The notes: a model not told the origin generated them from the sequence alone. Positions 8,467 to 19,134 are shown, numbered from the stretch's first letter. The stretch: 64,000 nucleotides of DNA from an uncultured Burkholderiales bacterium (GCA_903830725.1 CAIKVH010000018.1:30929-94928); one strand, 5' to 3'. Translations and numbers: made by a program.

Positions 8467-10569
8467 TTACTTTGCACGCGAAGCAACAATAGCCTCAGCC
8501 ACATTTCGTGGGGCTTCTGTATAGTGTTTGAATTCCATGGTGTAGGTAGCACGACCTTGCGACATGGAACGAAGAGTCGTAGAGTATCCAAACATCTCCG
8601 ACAGTGGTACTTCAGCCTTAATGGCTTTACCACCACCAACCATGTCTTCCATGCCTTGGACCATACCGCGACGTGAAGACAAATCACCCATCACGTTACC
8701 AGCGTAATCCTCAGGCGTCTCAACTTCTACAGACATCATTGGCTCTAGGATTACTGGTGAAGCTTTCTTGCAACCTTCTTTGAATCCAAAAATTGCCGCC
8801 ATTTTGAAAGCCATCTCAGATGAGTCGACATCGTGGTAAGAACCAAAATGCAACGTTACTTTAACGTCAACAACTGGATAACCGGCCAATACACCAGCGG
8901 TCAAAGCTTCGATTACGCCCTTTTCAACAGCAGGAATGTATTCTCTGGGAACCACACCACCTTTGATAGCGTCTACAAATTCGAAGCCCTTACCAGGCTC
9001 ATTTGGCTCAATTTTAAAAACAACGTGACCGTACTGGCCCTTACCACCAGACTGACGTACGAACTTACCTTCAGCATCTTCAACGTTCTTACGAATCGTC
9101 TCGCGATATGCAACCTGGGGCTTACCCACGTTGGCTTCGACACCAAACTCACGCTTCATACGGTCAACAATAATTTCCAAATGCAACTCGCCCATACCAG
9201 CAATGATGGTTTGACCAGATTCTTCATCTGTTTTAACGCGGAAGGAAGGATCCTCTGCAGCCAAGCGTTGTAGCGCAATACCCATCTTCTCTTGATCCAC
9301 TTTTGTCTTGGGCTCAACCGCCTGGGCAATCACGGGCTCTGGGAACACCATGCGCTCAAGGGTGATGATGTCATCGGGCGCACAAAGTGTCTCACCCGTA
9401 GTCACATCTTTTAAACCCACACAAGCCGCAATATCGCCAGCACAAATAGCATCAACCTCTTGACGAGTGTTTGCGTGCATTTGAACGATACGTCCGATAC
9501 GCTCTTTTTTGCCTTTAATAGGGTTGTAAACTGTATCGCCCTTGGACAATATTCCCGAGTAAACCCGAACGAATGTTAACTGCCCCACAAATGGATCAGT
9601 CATTAATTTGAATGCAAGAGCAGAAAACTTTTCTTTGTCGTCCGCTTTTCTATGCACTTCTTTTTCGTCTTCGTCCAATCCACCAACAGGAGGAATATCC
9701 AAAGGAGAAGGCATCAACTCAATTACAGCATCCAACATACGCTGTACACCTTTGTTCTTAAAGGCAGTGCCGCATAACATGGGTTGAATTTCGCCACCAA
9801 TGGTTCTTGTTCTCAAGCCCAAACGAATTTCATCCTCAGTCAAGTCACCCTCTTCAAGGTACTTGTTCATCAAATCTTCAGAGGCCTCGGCCGCTGCCTC
9901 AACCATCTTTTCACGCCACTCTTTAGCCGTGGCCGCCAGATCAGCCGGGATCTCCTGGTATTCAAATTTCATACCCTGTGAAGCTTCATCCCAAATAATG
10001 GCCTTCATCTTTAATAGATCCACGACTCCAGTGAAGTTTTCCTCTGCGCCAATCGGTATAACGATGGGTATTGGATTTGCCTTTAACCGCAAACGCATTT
10101 GGTCATAAACTTTAAAGAAGTTTGCTCCCGTACGGTCCATCTTGTTAACAAATGCTAAACGCGGCACTCTATATTTGTTAGCCTGGCGCCAAACAGTCTC
10201 AGACTGAGGTTGTACGCCACCCACTGCACAGTAAACCATACATGCACCGTCTAGCACTCGCATAGAGCGCTCAACTTCAATCGTGAAATCGACGTGTCCA
10301 GGGGTATCAATAATATTGATACGGTGCTCAGGGAATGACAAATCCATGCCCTTCCAAAAACAAGTCGTCGCTGCAGAAGTAATCGTAATTCCACGCTCTT
10401 GCTCTTGCTCCATCCAGTCCATGGTTGCGGCACCATCATGCACCTCACCAATCTTATGATTTACACCGGTGTAAAACAAAATGCGTTCTGTCGTAGTCGT
10501 TTTCCCAGCATCAATGTGAGCAGAAATGCCGATATTACGATAACGCTCGATAGGAGTATTGCGAGCCAT
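8467..10569 (-). CDS. fusA: Elongation factor G
   Basis: 700 residues, full length. EF-G drives translocation and, with RRF, ribosome recycling. [35 protein letters not shown] and [10 protein letters not shown] form the GTPase core. Domain IV contains [20 protein letters not shown], and the C-terminal domain includes [16 protein letters not shown]. It lies in the usual rpsG-fusA-tuf order. It ends with a probable species-specific tail [11 protein letters not shown]. Confidence 0.99.
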   Translation of the reverse strand: MARNTPIERYRNIGISAHIDAGKTTTTERILFYTGVNHKIGEVHDGAATMDWMEQEQERGITITSAATTCFWKGMDLSFPEHRINIIDTPGHVDFTIEVERSMRVLDGACMVYCAVGGVQPQSETVWRQANKYRVPRLAFVNKMDRTGANFFKVYDQMRLRLKANPIPIVIPIGAEENFTGVVDLLKMKAIIWDEASQGMKFEYQEIPADLAATAKEWREKMVEAAAEASEDLMNKYLEEGDLTEDEIRLGLRTRTIGGEIQPMLCGTAFKNKGVQRMLDAVIELMPSPLDIPPVGGLDEDEKEVHRKADDKEKFSALAFKLMTDPFVGQLTFVRVYSGILSKGDTVYNPIKGKKERIGRIVQMHANTRQEVDAICAGDIAACVGLKDVTTGETLCAPDDIITLERMVFPEPVIAQAVEPKTKVDQEKMGIALQRLAAEDPSFRVKTDEESGQTIIAGMGELHLEIIVDRMKREFGVEANVGKPQVAYRETIRKNVEDAEGKFVRQSGGKGQYGHVVFKIEPNEPGKGFEFVDAIKGGVVPREYIPAVEKGVIEALTAGVLAGYPVVDVKVTLHFGSYHDVDSSEMAFKMAAIFGFKEGCKKASPVILEPMMSVEVETPEDYAGNVMGDLSSRRGMVQGMEDMVGGGKAIKAEVPLSEMFGYSTTLRSMSQGRATYTMEFKHYTEAPRNVAEAIVASRAK

Positions 10570-10661
10570 GGAATTACCCTTTTTAAATCAGAAAGTTCGA
10601 CCCCGCCAGAGTGAACATCTCTAATGAGATGAATCTAGCAAAGGTCAGTATTATTTGGAAA

Positions 10662-11132
10662 TTAGAAACGGAAATGCGAGAAAGCTTTATTAGCCTCTGC
10701 CATGCGGTGAACTTCATCACGTTTTTTCATCGCCCCGCCGCGACCCTCTGAAGCCTCGAGCAATTCATTAGCCAAACGCAATGCCATTGATTTTTCACCC
10801 CTCTTGCGAGCAGCTTCTTTGATCCATCTCATAGATAAAGCCAAACGACGCACAGGACGAACTTCAACTGGTACTTGGTAGTTTGCGCCGCCAACACGGC
10901 GAGACTTGACTTCAACCATTGGCTTAACATTGTTAATCGCTAAACCAAATAGCTCCAAGGGATCTTTGTTAGCTTTTTTCTCAATCTGCTCAAGCGCCCC
11001 ATAAATAATGCGCTCAGCTACAGCTTTTTTACCACTCTCCATGATCACGTTCATGAATTTAGAGAGCTCAACGTTACCGAATTTTGGATCCGGAAGAATT
11101 TCACGTTTAGGGACTTCGCGACGACGTGGCAT
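10662..11132 (-). CDS. rpsG: 30S ribosomal protein S7
   Basis: 156 residues. S7 nucleates assembly of the 30S head and contacts the E-site t[64 protein letters not shown] and the C-terminal [21 protein letters not shown] are typical. In E. coli S7 represses its operon by binding the rpsL-rpsG spacer. The 177-base spacer here is long and contains a hairpin, so the same logic may apply. Confidence 0.98.
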   Translation of the reverse strand: MPRRREVPKREILPDPKFGNVELSKFMNVIMESGKKAVAERIIYGALEQIEKKANKDPLELFGLAINNVKPMVEVKSRRVGGANYQVPVEVRPVRRLALSMRWIKEAARKRGEKSMALRLANELLEASEGRGGAMKKRDEVHRMAEANKAFSHFRF

Positions 11133-11309
11133 AACAATTACCTCTTATTAAAATTTCAGTTAGCGATCTAATTTAACCGCCTCGGTGGCCAATTAACCAC
11201 CACTTACTAACCCCGAACTGGTTGATCAATATTTAATTGAAACCATTTTTACAGGATCCTTATTCAAGCACGCACACCCGAGCACTCCAGGCGCGCACCA
11301 GAACTCAAA
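11133..11309 (-). promoter_or_regulatory. rpsL-rpsG spacer, possible S7 control site
   Basis: 177 bases with a GGTGG/CCACC hairpin at 11184-11201. The position corresponds to the known S7 translational operator of the E. coli str operon. The sequence resemblance was not tested. Confidence 0.3.
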
Positions 11310-11687
11310 TTACGCCTTCTTAGGACGTTTTGCTCCGTACTTGGAACGTGATTGTTTGCGGTCCTTAACACCCTGCAAATCAAGCGATCCACGCACGATG
11401 TGATATCTCACACCAGGCAAATCTTTTACACGACCACCACGAACCAGAACCACAGAGTGCTCTTGTAAGTTATGGCCCTCACCACCGATGTATGAAATAA
11501 CTTCAAAACCGTTGGTTAAACGAACTTTTGCTACTTTGCGCAGAGCAGAGTTAGGCTTTTTTGGAGTGGTGGTGTACACGCGCGTGCAAACTCCGCGCCT
11601 TTGTGGCGAGTTTTGCATAGCTGGACTCTTGGACTTGATCTTCTCGACCGTGCGTCCTTGTCTCACCAATTGACTAATGGTTGGCAT
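11310..11687 (-). CDS. rpsL: 30S ribosomal protein S12
   Basis: 125 residues. S12 monitors codon-anticodon pairing in the decoding centre and is the target site for streptomycin resistance mutations. [12 protein letters not shown], the [33 protein letters not shown] loop with the sensitive Lys, and [22 protein letters not shown] are fully conserved. It is the first gene of the str cluster, downstream of an extended -10 promoter candidate. Confidence 0.98.
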   Translation of the reverse strand: MPTISQLVRQGRTVEKIKSKSPAMQNSPQRRGVCTRVYTTTPKKPNSALRKVAKVRLTNGFEVISYIGGEGHNLQEHSVVLVRGGRVKDLPGVRYHIVRGSLDLQGVKDRKQSRSKYGAKRPKKA

Positions 11688-11754
11688 TTAAACGTCCCTC
11701 AACGTTGATAACGTAAATCTTTTGACTTCCCGGGGAAATTCCGAAAAGCCTTCT

Positions 11755-11763
11755 AGTATAACA
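11755..11763 (-). promoter_or_regulatory. Extended -10 promoter for the str cluster
   Basis: On the minus strand TGTTATACT is an extended -10 element (TGn plus TATACT) about 65 bases before the rpsL start. The -35 region (TTGGTT or CCTTTG) is poor, as is common with extended -10 promoters. Confidence 0.5.
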
Positions 11764-11906
11764 GTTTTAAATTAAACCAAAGGGCAATTTTGAGGTATGT
11801 AAGCTAAATTATTGAGTGCGGCTTATTTTTTAGAGGTACAAGGCACCTAAGGCCCTCGGCAAGGGTGGCAACTCGCCCCAAGGTTCAGACAATTACACTA
11901 AGTGTC

Positions 11907-13103
11907 TCATTTAATCCACAGCCGTATGGAGTCCCAAGTCCTGCCAACAAAACCAGCCTGCTCCACATTTTGGAGGCTAAGTAAGGGCAATTCCAATAAG
12001 GTGACCTCATCCAATTTAACTTTCAGTTTAGCTACCGATTGCCCAAGCGCAATAGGCGCATACAGCGGATCGACCCGGGAAACCTCTGTTTTGATTTTGC
12101 TTGCCTGCCCACTCGGCACAGCAACAACAATTGGCTCATTACGACCCAACTTCACTGTTGATTCGCGCCCCTGCCAAACCGGCGGAGCCTGAACGACTTG
12201 TCCGGCATCATACAACTTGATCCCTTCAAAGGTCGTGAAGCCCCAGTTCAATAGCTTTTGGGCCTCATTGGCGCGTGACACATCACTAGATGCGCCCAAA
12301 ACGATAGCCAACAACCTTCGACCGGCCAAATTAGGGAAGTCTCTCCTAGCTGTTGCGATCATACAAAACCCAGCTGCTTCAGTATGTCCGGTCTTGAGTC
12401 CGTCCACTGACGGGTCTCTAAACAAAAGCAAATTTCTATTGTTCTCATTAGATACAGGCGTTCCGGGGTATCGATATTTTTTAATCGCGTAATAGCCTAC
12501 ATATTGGGGGAAGTCTTGCATTAAACGAGTGGCCAATATCGACAAATCTCTTGCGGTTGTTATGTGACCTTGTTCAGGCAAACCCTCTGGATTCTTAAAC
12601 GCGGTATTTTTCATGCCAAGCAATTTAGCTTGTTCATTCATCATCTGAACAAAATGCTCCTCAGTACCACCCACACCTTCCGCAAGCACGAGTGTGGCGT
12701 CATTGCCAGACTGAACAATCATTCCTTTAATTAGATCCTCGATCGGCACCTGCATTTTGGGATCAATAAACATCCTGGAGCCCTCTACCTTCCAGGCACG
12801 AACGCTAACAGGGAAAGTTTGCGTCATATTTATTTTTTTAAGCCTGAGGGCATCAAAAACCAAATAGGCGGTCATTAACTTAGTTAACGAAGCAGGCTCT
12901 ACTGGGTCATCAGCGCCTTTTTCTGCCAAAACTTGATGGGCGCTCACGTCCAATAATAAATACGCTCTAGCAGCTACTTCGGGCGCCTGTAGTTGCTGCG
13001 CATGAACACTAACTGTCAATAGAAGAAATAAAATCCCTGACAGCGTATACCTCCTCGTTTTATGCCCAACACATTTGGCATTCATCACATCAAATATTCT
13101 CAT
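11907..13103 (-). CDS. dacC: D-alanyl-D-alanine carboxypeptidase (PBP5/6 family)
   Basis: A periplasmic low-molecular-weight penicillin-binding protein that removes the terminal D-Ala from peptidoglycan pentapeptides. The signal peptide is GILFLLLTVSVHA before QQ. The catalytic SxxK is SLTK (about residue 72), SxN is SGN in VQSGNDATLVLAEG, and KTG is in LKTGHTEAAGFCM. A C-terminal beta domain and an amphipathic ending (WDSIRLWIK) suit membrane anchoring. The track starts at a TTG at 13115; the ATG at 13103 is preferred, and an ATG at 13085 is also possible. The subtype letter in the symbol is a conventional name, not proven. Confidence 0.9.
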   Translation of the reverse strand: MRIFDVMNAKCVGHKTRRYTLSGILFLLLTVSVHAQQLQAPEVAARAYLLLDVSAHQVLAEKGADDPVEPASLTKLMTAYLVFDALRLKKINMTQTFPVSVRAWKVEGSRMFIDPKMQVPIEDLIKGMIVQSGNDATLVLAEGVGGTEEHFVQMMNEQAKLLGMKNTAFKNPEGLPEQGHITTARDLSILATRLMQDFPQYVGYYAIKKYRYPGTPVSNENNRNLLLFRDPSVDGLKTGHTEAAGFCMIATARRDFPNLAGRRLLAIVLGASSDVSRANEAQKLLNWGFTTFEGIKLYDAGQVVQAPPVWQGRESTVKLGRNEPIVVAVPSGQASKIKTEVSRVDPLYAPIALGQSVAKLKVKLDEVTLLELPLLSLQNVEQAGFVGRTWDSIRLWIK

Positions 13104-13146
13104 CAATTTTCTCAATTCAGATAAAAAAACAAATAAAACTCTACAG

Positions 13147-13836
13147 TCAATCTTTCAAATGCTGCATAACTAAAGATTTCAACAACGGTAATTGACCATG
13201 AAAAAAATGACCAACTGCGGGAACCACCGTCACCGGCAACACCTGCGGGCGCGCCCAGTCCATTACTGAGCTCAACGGCACCGTGTCATCCTCTTCGCCG
13301 TGAATAATAAGCGTTCGCTGGTGGAGTGAGGCATCAATAGGGCGAACATCAAAGCGCGTTGTAGCGGTGCCCACCAACACCACTTTACTCAAATCCCCGG
13401 CCAAGTCCTCATCGCCATCGATATCGGCGTTGTTTATGGTTGCTCGCCCGCTCTCACTTAAATGTTGCACCCCATGCGATGCAATAAAAGCGCCAAAAGA
13501 AAAGCCAGCCAAGGCTAATGGCCCACGAGGAGCAATTTGATTAATTATTTCTAACAAATCGGCAGTCTCTCCGATACCGTTGTCGTGGACACCATGAGAC
13601 TGTCCAACCCCTCTGAAGTTAAATCTAAGCGTCCGCCACCCACTTGCCAAAAAAGCACGAGCGATGGTTTGGACAACCTTGTTGTCCATGGTCCCCCCAA
13701 ATAATGGATGGGGATGACACACAATAGCGATTCCTTGTTGCAAAGCTCCTTCGGGCGAGCTGTTGGGATAATCCAACAAGGCCTCAACATCGCCAGCACC
13801 GCCGCTTAACGTCAGCTTTTCACTTAGTTTATTCAC
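13147..13836 (-). CDS. Alpha/beta hydrolase, COG2945 type
   Basis: 229 residues, cytoplasmic. IVCHPHPLFGGTMDNKVVQTIARAF and LRFNFRGVGQSHGVHDNGIGE are the signatures of this family. The nucleophile elbow is AGFSFGAF, the acid is likely in HGEEDDTVPL, and the histidine is in AVGHFFHGQL. The substrate is unknown; members are often annotated as serine hydrolases of short-chain esters. The start codon is GTG. It ends close to dacC and begins two bases after the ferredoxin gene stop, so these form a minus-strand run with VanZ and HemJ. Confidence 0.85.
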   Translation of the reverse strand: MNKLSEKLTLSGGAGDVEALLDYPNSSPEGALQQGIAIVCHPHPLFGGTMDNKVVQTIARAFLASGWRTLRFNFRGVGQSHGVHDNGIGETADLLEIINQIAPRGPLALAGFSFGAFIASHGVQHLSESGRATINNADIDGDEDLAGDLSKVVLVGTATTRFDVRPIDASLHQRTLIIHGEEDDTVPLSSVMDWARPQVLPVTVVPAVGHFFHGQLPLLKSLVMQHLKD

Positions 13837-13838
13837 GT

Positions 13839-14186
13839 TTAGCGACCCACATCGTCCTGTAATTTGAGCCTAGTTACGACTTGATCATTTTTAAAATGTG
13901 ACTCTACTATTTCGTCAATATCGCTCAAATCAACATATGTATACCAAATCGCCTCAGGATAAACCACCAATACCGGACCGCCAGCACACCGGTCCAAACA
14001 CCCAGCTTTGTTGACCCTAACCGCCCCAACACCGGTTAATCCCAAATTTTTGACGCTTTTTTTGCAATGCTCGAATGCTGCTTGTGCTTGGTGTTGCGCG
14101 CAACAAGCCTGTGGACTCGCTCGCTCATTTAAACAAAAAAAGACATGGTACTTAAAGTAAGTTTCTAGATTTTTTTGTTCAGCCAT
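13839..14186 (-). CDS. Thioredoxin-like [2Fe-2S] ferredoxin
   Basis: 115 residues. The spacing of cysteines, FFCLNERASPQACC followed by GCLDRCAGGPVLVVYPE, matches the thioredoxin-fold [2Fe-2S] ferredoxins, electron carriers related to the NuoE C-terminal domain. The partner is unknown. The last cysteine pair sits in a GC..C.GGP context usual for this family. It is close to the hydrolase on one side and to vanZ (17 bases) on the other, which suggests cotranscription. Confidence 0.85.
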   Translation of the reverse strand: MAEQKNLETYFKYHVFFCLNERASPQACCAQHQAQAAFEHCKKSVKNLGLTGVGAVRVNKAGCLDRCAGGPVLVVYPEAIWYTYVDLSDIDEIVESHFKNDQVVTRLKLQDDVGR

Positions 14187-14203
14187 TGCTTTATTTTAAT
14201 GAG

Positions 14204-15358
14204 TTATTTGGCACGAAGTCCTTGCAGCAGTTTATAAAATATTAATATAAGAACTGCAAACGGCCAAACCCAACCCAACCACTGCGCAAGTCCGTGAAAA
14301 CGAATGAACCGCCCCTGCTCCCAGATTTGAAGGTTTTGCTCCAAATAAGCATCTGCACCGGTTTGATTAATCAAGAAGAGTTGCAGGGTAATAACAATAA
14401 TTAAGAAAACATCGCAACTGCCTCCATCCAACTTTAGCGTCAAAAGACACAAGAGCAAACCAAGCACTAACCCAGAGCCCACCCATGAGCTCATCCAAGA
14501 CCATGCGTGTGAGGGTCCAAAACTAAGCGCTGTTGACAAGCCGGTTACGAAAAAAGCAGAAAAAATGACAATCGCCAAAAATACAATCCTTTGCCACCAT
14601 TTCTGTATCACAGCAGCCCCCAATAAAAAAGGCGCCAAAAGCCCTAATGCCACGCAAACCAACTCAACCCCTGGAGCCAGAGGTTGGGCTTGTACTTCAA
14701 AATTTGGAAGCCAATTTAAAAAGGGCGTATTGGCCAACCACTCGTGAAGCACACTTTGAATTCGAGCGTGAATTTGTCCCAAGCCAAGAGGAACGGCACT
14801 GGGAAACAAAAGGCAAAAAGGCCACAGCGCTATTAGGACAAGGCTTGCACTAACTCCCCTAGATGAGGCAACAAACCAGTGTCTGCGAAACAAACTCCAT
14901 CGATCCAAAAACCCGAGTCGCTCCAGAACATAAGAACTAAAAGACCCCAGCATTGCACCAACAAAATTAAACACCCAATCACTAAGAGAGGGGACACGCG
15001 CGGGCAAATAGCTTTGCAAGCTCTCCATCACTAAAGACAAAGCGGACGCAATGAATATGCCGCTCAATAAAGCTGCTTTATTTCCACCCGTTCTTAAAAA
15101 GCCAAGCGTTAGAAAAAATCCCAAGGGCGCGTAACCGACAATATTGAAAGCAACATCGAAACCGCTCCAATAATGGGGCCACCCCGCAAATAAAAACTCC
15201 AACGGATTTAATTCTTGATTGCGCCAATTTTGAAACGGGTACAAACTCGCATAAACAATTAATGCAACGTAGATACCCGCTAACGGCCATGCAGACGTAG
15301 GTTCATCAGCGAAAGCTTCATCTTTTTCAACTAAGCCAATCACATGTTGTGCAGGCAT
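14204..15358 (-). CDS. VanZ-family membrane protein
   Basis: A 384-residue multi-pass membrane protein. The N-terminal half has the VanZ pattern: a YVALIVYASLYPFQNW first helix, FDVAFNIVGYAPLGFFLTLGF, and LSLVMESLQSYLPARVPSLSDWVFNFVGAMLGS. The C-terminal half adds about five hydrophobic segments not typical of the short VanZ core. The VanZ domain is associated with glycopeptide tolerance in some Gram-positive bacteria, but in proteobacteria its role is unknown and resistance should not be inferred. It follows hemJ by nine bases. Confidence 0.75.
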   Translation of the reverse strand: MPAQHVIGLVEKDEAFADEPTSAWPLAGIYVALIVYASLYPFQNWRNQELNPLEFLFAGWPHYWSGFDVAFNIVGYAPLGFFLTLGFLRTGGNKAALLSGIFIASALSLVMESLQSYLPARVPSLSDWVFNFVGAMLGSFSSYVLERLGFLDRWSLFRRHWFVASSRGVSASLVLIALWPFCLLFPSAVPLGLGQIHARIQSVLHEWLANTPFLNWLPNFEVQAQPLAPGVELVCVALGLLAPFLLGAAVIQKWWQRIVFLAIVIFSAFFVTGLSTALSFGPSHAWSWMSSWVGSGLVLGLLLCLLTLKLDGGSCDVFLIIVITLQLFLINQTGADAYLEQNLQIWEQGRFIRFHGLAQWLGWVWPFAVLILIFYKLLQGLRAK

Positions 15359-15367
15359 ACCAGCTTA

Positions 15368-15808
15368 TTAAAAAGGCTTTACGACTACTAAGATCACAGT
15401 CGCAGTTAACAAAAGCACTGGTATTTCATTGAACCAACGATACCAAATGTGGGTGTGAGAAGGGCGCCCATGCTCAAACCACTTCAAATGACGCGCACAG
15501 GCCATGTGATAGATCACTGTTAGCGCCACCAAAAAAAGTTTTGCGTGTAGCCACCCTTGTGTGGAAAATCCGCCTCCCTCACCTAGCAGTCCATCTACCC
15601 ATAACAACCAAACGCCTAGGCCTAGTGCTGGCACCATCAGAAGTGTCATAAACCTCATAAGCTTCTTTGCCATCAAGAGTAATCTTGCATGTTCAGCAAT
15701 CGAGCCTTCGGGGACCATTGCTATGTTGACAAAAATACGGGGCAAGTAAAATAACCCAGCAAACCAACTAGCGACAAAAACAATGTGAAAAGATTTAATC
15801 CAAAGCAT
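15368..15808 (-). CDS. hemJ: Protoporphyrinogen IX oxidase, HemJ type
   Basis: A 146-residue membrane protein of the CopD/HemJ family, which carries out the penultimate step of haem synthesis in bacteria lacking HemG/HemY. WIKSFHIVFVASWFAGLFYLPRIFV carries the conserved histidine; LMRFMTLLMVPALGLGVWL and GWLHAKLFLVALTVIYHM contain the conserved HxK, and the end RWFNEIPVLLLTATVILVVVKPF is typical. It is divergent from hemB, another haem-synthesis gene, and the pairing supports the assignment. The hemB copy beside it is damaged. Confidence 0.85.
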   Translation of the reverse strand: MLWIKSFHIVFVASWFAGLFYLPRIFVNIAMVPEGSIAEHARLLLMAKKLMRFMTLLMVPALGLGVWLLWVDGLLGEGGGFSTQGWLHAKLFLVALTVIYHMACARHLKWFEHGRPSHTHIWYRWFNEIPVLLLTATVILVVVKPF

Positions 15809-15915
15809 TTGTAAAGTGTAATGCCTAGCAACTCCTAGTTACTAGCTATTTCAGTCCTTTTATTCCTCAAATTAGAGTTTACGCAAAAGTACATAGAATG
15901 AACCTGGAAAGATAA

Positions 15916-16605
<690 letters not shown>

Positions 16606-16838
16606 ATTTAGTGGTTCTTAATTATTCGTGGATTCAAGTATGAAGTGCTCGGTTTAGAGATTCATGAAACACCTGGATTTGCTCAATCTATCAAGAGCAT
16701 TTCCCAAGAGAAAAAGTATTAATCCTAGATGCTGATGCTGATTTGGAAAGGCGCGCTCAGAATGCAAGTGCAACTTTTTTAAAAGGTAAATAGGCTAGTC
16801 GCAAATTGTTCCGAGCGCATTTAAACAACCTAAAATAT
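16606..16838 (+). other. Gene-poor spacer with possible decayed coding remnant
   Basis: 233 bases after hemB. One plus-strand frame reads IRGFKYEVLGLEIHETPGFAQSI then stops, and after a small shift another reads ILDADADLERRAQNASATFLKGK. Both look protein-like but I do not recognise the family. It may be the remains of a gene or chance. Confidence 0.3.
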
Positions 16839-17528
16839 TTAGGCTAAGTTTTTTACAATAAATCCAAGCGTTCTCTCAAGTGCCAAGTCCGCTGCTTTGA
16901 CATCATAGGAACCCCTTTGATCACAATTAAACCCGTGATCAGCCTCGTATATATACACATCCGTTTCGGGTTGCAGTTTTTTAAAGGCCTCAACTGAATC
17001 CAAAGAAATCCAGTGATCCTTATCGCCAAAATGAGCCATCACCGGACACCTTGGATGCCTCTTAGACTCCTCCTCTGTTGTCACTCCGCCGCCGTAGTAA
17101 GGCACTGCCGCGCTAAGCCCCTTGACAAGCTCTGCACTCCTCCACGTAAGTAGCCCCCCCCAACAATACCCGACCATCGCGACCTTTCCTTTTGCATGAA
17201 CTGCGGCGTAATCGACTGCTGCCTGCAGATCAGCAATCACACCATGACCCGGTAAGGCCTCAACTTTGGCTTTCAGATCAATACCTGCCGTCATATCTTC
17301 AGGCTTATAGCCCAGCTCTACGCCTTTTTGAACTCGGTCAAACGTCGCAGGGGCTACAGCTAAAAAACCTGCCAAAGCGTAACTATCAGCAACCGCTCGA
17401 ATATGAGAATTTACACCAAATATTTCCTGTACAACCACCACCGCACCCCGCACGGGAACCTTGGGAATGGCTACATAAGCAGAACACATAAACCCATCAC
17501 TAGCCTTTAATTGAATTGATTGACTCAT
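16839..17528 (-). CDS. Dienelactone hydrolase family protein
   Basis: 229 residues, cytoplasmic alpha/beta hydrolase. The cysteine nucleophile is in VGYCWGG, the acid in HFGDKDHWIS, and the histidine in YEADHGFNCDQRGSYD. These are the classic triad positions of dienelactone hydrolase, which opens 4-carboxymethylenebut-2-en-4-olide in chlorocatechol breakdown; many homologues act on other esters. VVVVQEIFGVNSHIRAVADSYA is also typical. No other chlorocatechol gene is nearby, so the exact substrate is open. It is followed in the same direction by an HCCA isomerase-like gene 69 bases upstream. Confidence 0.88.
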   Translation of the reverse strand: MSQSIQLKASDGFMCSAYVAIPKVPVRGAVVVVQEIFGVNSHIRAVADSYALAGFLAVAPATFDRVQKGVELGYKPEDMTAGIDLKAKVEALPGHGVIADLQAAVDYAAVHAKGKVAMVGYCWGGLLTWRSAELVKGLSAAVPYYGGGVTTEEESKRHPRCPVMAHFGDKDHWISLDSVEAFKKLQPETDVYIYEADHGFNCDQRGSYDVKAADLALERTLGFIVKNLA

Positions 17529-17597
17529 TTTAAAATTACCCTTTGTGCATAAAATATTGATACATAAAACCTATTTTTAAAAAAACTTAAACAATCT

Positions 17598-18203
17598 CTA
17601 GCCCGTCGTTAAACGTAGACTTAAAAAATCTAAGCGGTCTTGCCCCCAGAATATTTCGTTATTCAAAATATAACTGGGTGAGCCAAAAACACCTTTATCA
17701 ATGGCTGAAATTGTATTTTGCTCGTAAAGATCTAGTACCCAAGGAGCCTCGGATAGCGAAAGGTACTCGGGGCTTAAATTAGCACTCGTTAACGTAGATT
17801 TCAATGTCTCAGGATCTGCAATATTTTTTTCGTCTACCCAAACATTAGACAAGATCAATCCCGTTAGGACCATTGCCGCAACCGAGCCCTCCTTTTCTTG
17901 CACCGCAATGATCAACTTTGCCGCCAAATCCGCAGAGACTGGGAAAAATTTAGGATGTACGTTCAGTGGCATTTTAAGATGCTCCCCAAACCTCTTTAGC
18001 TCCACCAGACGATATGCCTGTCGCTGAGCGGATCTTTGCCCCAGGGGTAAACCCCCTGTTGCTGGAAAGACCTTTCCGCCCAAATCCATAGGAAACAGTC
18101 GTACAGTTACTCCTGTGTCCTTGAGAAGGTCGGCAAGCCTGTTGTGCCCTAAATAGGTCCATGGACTAGACGGGGCTAAAAAGTATTCTATAGTTTGACT
18201 CAT
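17598..18203 (-). CDS. 2-hydroxychromene-2-carboxylate isomerase-like (DsbA/kappa GST fold)
   Basis: 201 residues. IEYFLAPSSPWTYLGHNRL holds the Ser-Pro at the place where DsbA has its CxxC and kappa GSTs bind glutathione. GVFGSPSYILNNEIFWGQDRLDFL closes the fold, as in HCCA isomerases of naphthalene breakdown. In bacteria without that pathway such proteins are common and their substrate is unknown. It lies next to a dienelactone hydrolase family gene, which hints at aromatic or lactone catabolism but does not prove it. Confidence 0.82.
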   Translation of the reverse strand: MSQTIEYFLAPSSPWTYLGHNRLADLLKDTGVTVRLFPMDLGGKVFPATGGLPLGQRSAQRQAYRLVELKRFGEHLKMPLNVHPKFFPVSADLAAKLIIAVQEKEGSVAAMVLTGLILSNVWVDEKNIADPETLKSTLTSANLSPEYLSLSEAPWVLDLYEQNTISAIDKGVFGSPSYILNNEIFWGQDRLDFLSLRLTTG

Positions 18204-18387
18204 TTTTTATAATGCTTTTACTTGAGCGGAAGATGCTAAGCCCGATTATCTGCTCTTCATTGGGTTTACGTTACAAATATCAAAATAACCATACTAAATA
18301 TTAGTAAACTATTTATATTTAAGCCCCCCTTGCTCATGGGCCCCTTTATTTTTTTTGTGTTTGCGTTTAATTGATTGGAGATTTAAT

Positions 18388-19134
18388 TTGAAACCCGTAC
18401 TATTAATTACTGGAGCAAGTCGCGGAATTGGAGCGGCAACCGCAGTTCTCAGCGCACAAGCTGGCTGGGATATTGTGGTCAATTACACGCAAAATAAAGC
18501 GGCTGCCGAGGCTTTATGCAAACAACTTGAATCCTTGGGCGCTAAAACGCTTTGCGTTCAAGCAGATGTAGGCAATGAGGGGCAAATACTTAAGATGTTT
18601 GCCCAGATTGACTCTCATTTTGGAGCTCTCCATGGACTCGTCAACAATGCAGGCGTCGTAGATATGACGAGTAAAGTTGTAGATATGAGTTGGGAGCGTT
18701 TAGAGCGCATGATGCGTATAAATATTTTAGGCACCATCGCTTGCTCAAAAGAAGCGATCAAACGCATGAGTACTGAACACGCAGGCCAGGGGGGAAGCAT
18801 AGTCAATTTGTCCAGCGTCGCCGCTAAAATTGGCGGGGCAACACAATACGTTGATTATGCAGCGAGTAAAGGGGCTATTGATTCGTTCACGACGGGTTTG
18901 GCCCGCGAACTTGCGACCCAAGGCATTCGTGTTAATGCAGTTCGCCCTGGAATTATTGATACGGAGATTCATGCCAGTGGGGGTCAGCCAAACCGAGCCA
19001 AGGATGCGGCTGGTGCAGTTCCCATGCAAAGAGCTGGTAGCGCTGAGGAGGTTGGCAAAGCAATCGTTTGGCTGCTAAGTAATGACGCCTCTTACACCAC
19101 TGGAGCCGTCTTGGACGTTAGTGGTGGAAGATAA
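18388..19134 (+). CDS. Short-chain dehydrogenase/reductase
   Basis: 248 residues from a TTG start at 18388, which has GGAG seven bases upstream and yields MKPVLLITGASRGIGAAT; the track start 33 bases earlier adds a non-homologous stretch. TGASRGIG is the NAD(P)-binding motif, NNAGVV follows, and the catalytic Ser, Tyr and Lys are in NLSSVAAK and YVDYAASKGA. The N-terminal VNYTQNKAAAEAL is typical of NADPH-preferring classical SDRs. The C-terminus is TTGAVLDVSGGR. The substrate is unknown. It precedes the GMC oxidoreductase by 65 bases in the same direction and may act on the same alcohols. Confidence 0.88.
   Translation: MKPVLLITGASRGIGAATAVLSAQAGWDIVVNYTQNKAAAEALCKQLESLGAKTLCVQADVGNEGQILKMFAQIDSHFGALHGLVNNAGVVDMTSKVVDMSWERLERMMRINILGTIACSKEAIKRMSTEHAGQGGSIVNLSSVAAKIGGATQYVDYAASKGAIDSFTTGLARELATQGIRVNAVRPGIIDTEIHASGGQPNRAKDAAGAVPMQRAGSAEEVGKAIVWLLSNDASYTTGAVLDVSGGR

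Noticed and set aside
14204-15358. VanZ-like gene as glycopeptide resistance
   Set aside because: The domain match is real but vancomycin does not cross the Gram-negative outer membrane well and no vanA-type genes are near.
16839-18203. A chlorocatechol or naphthalene degradation operon
   Set aside because: Only two family-level matches are present; ring-hydroxylating and ring-cleavage genes are absent.
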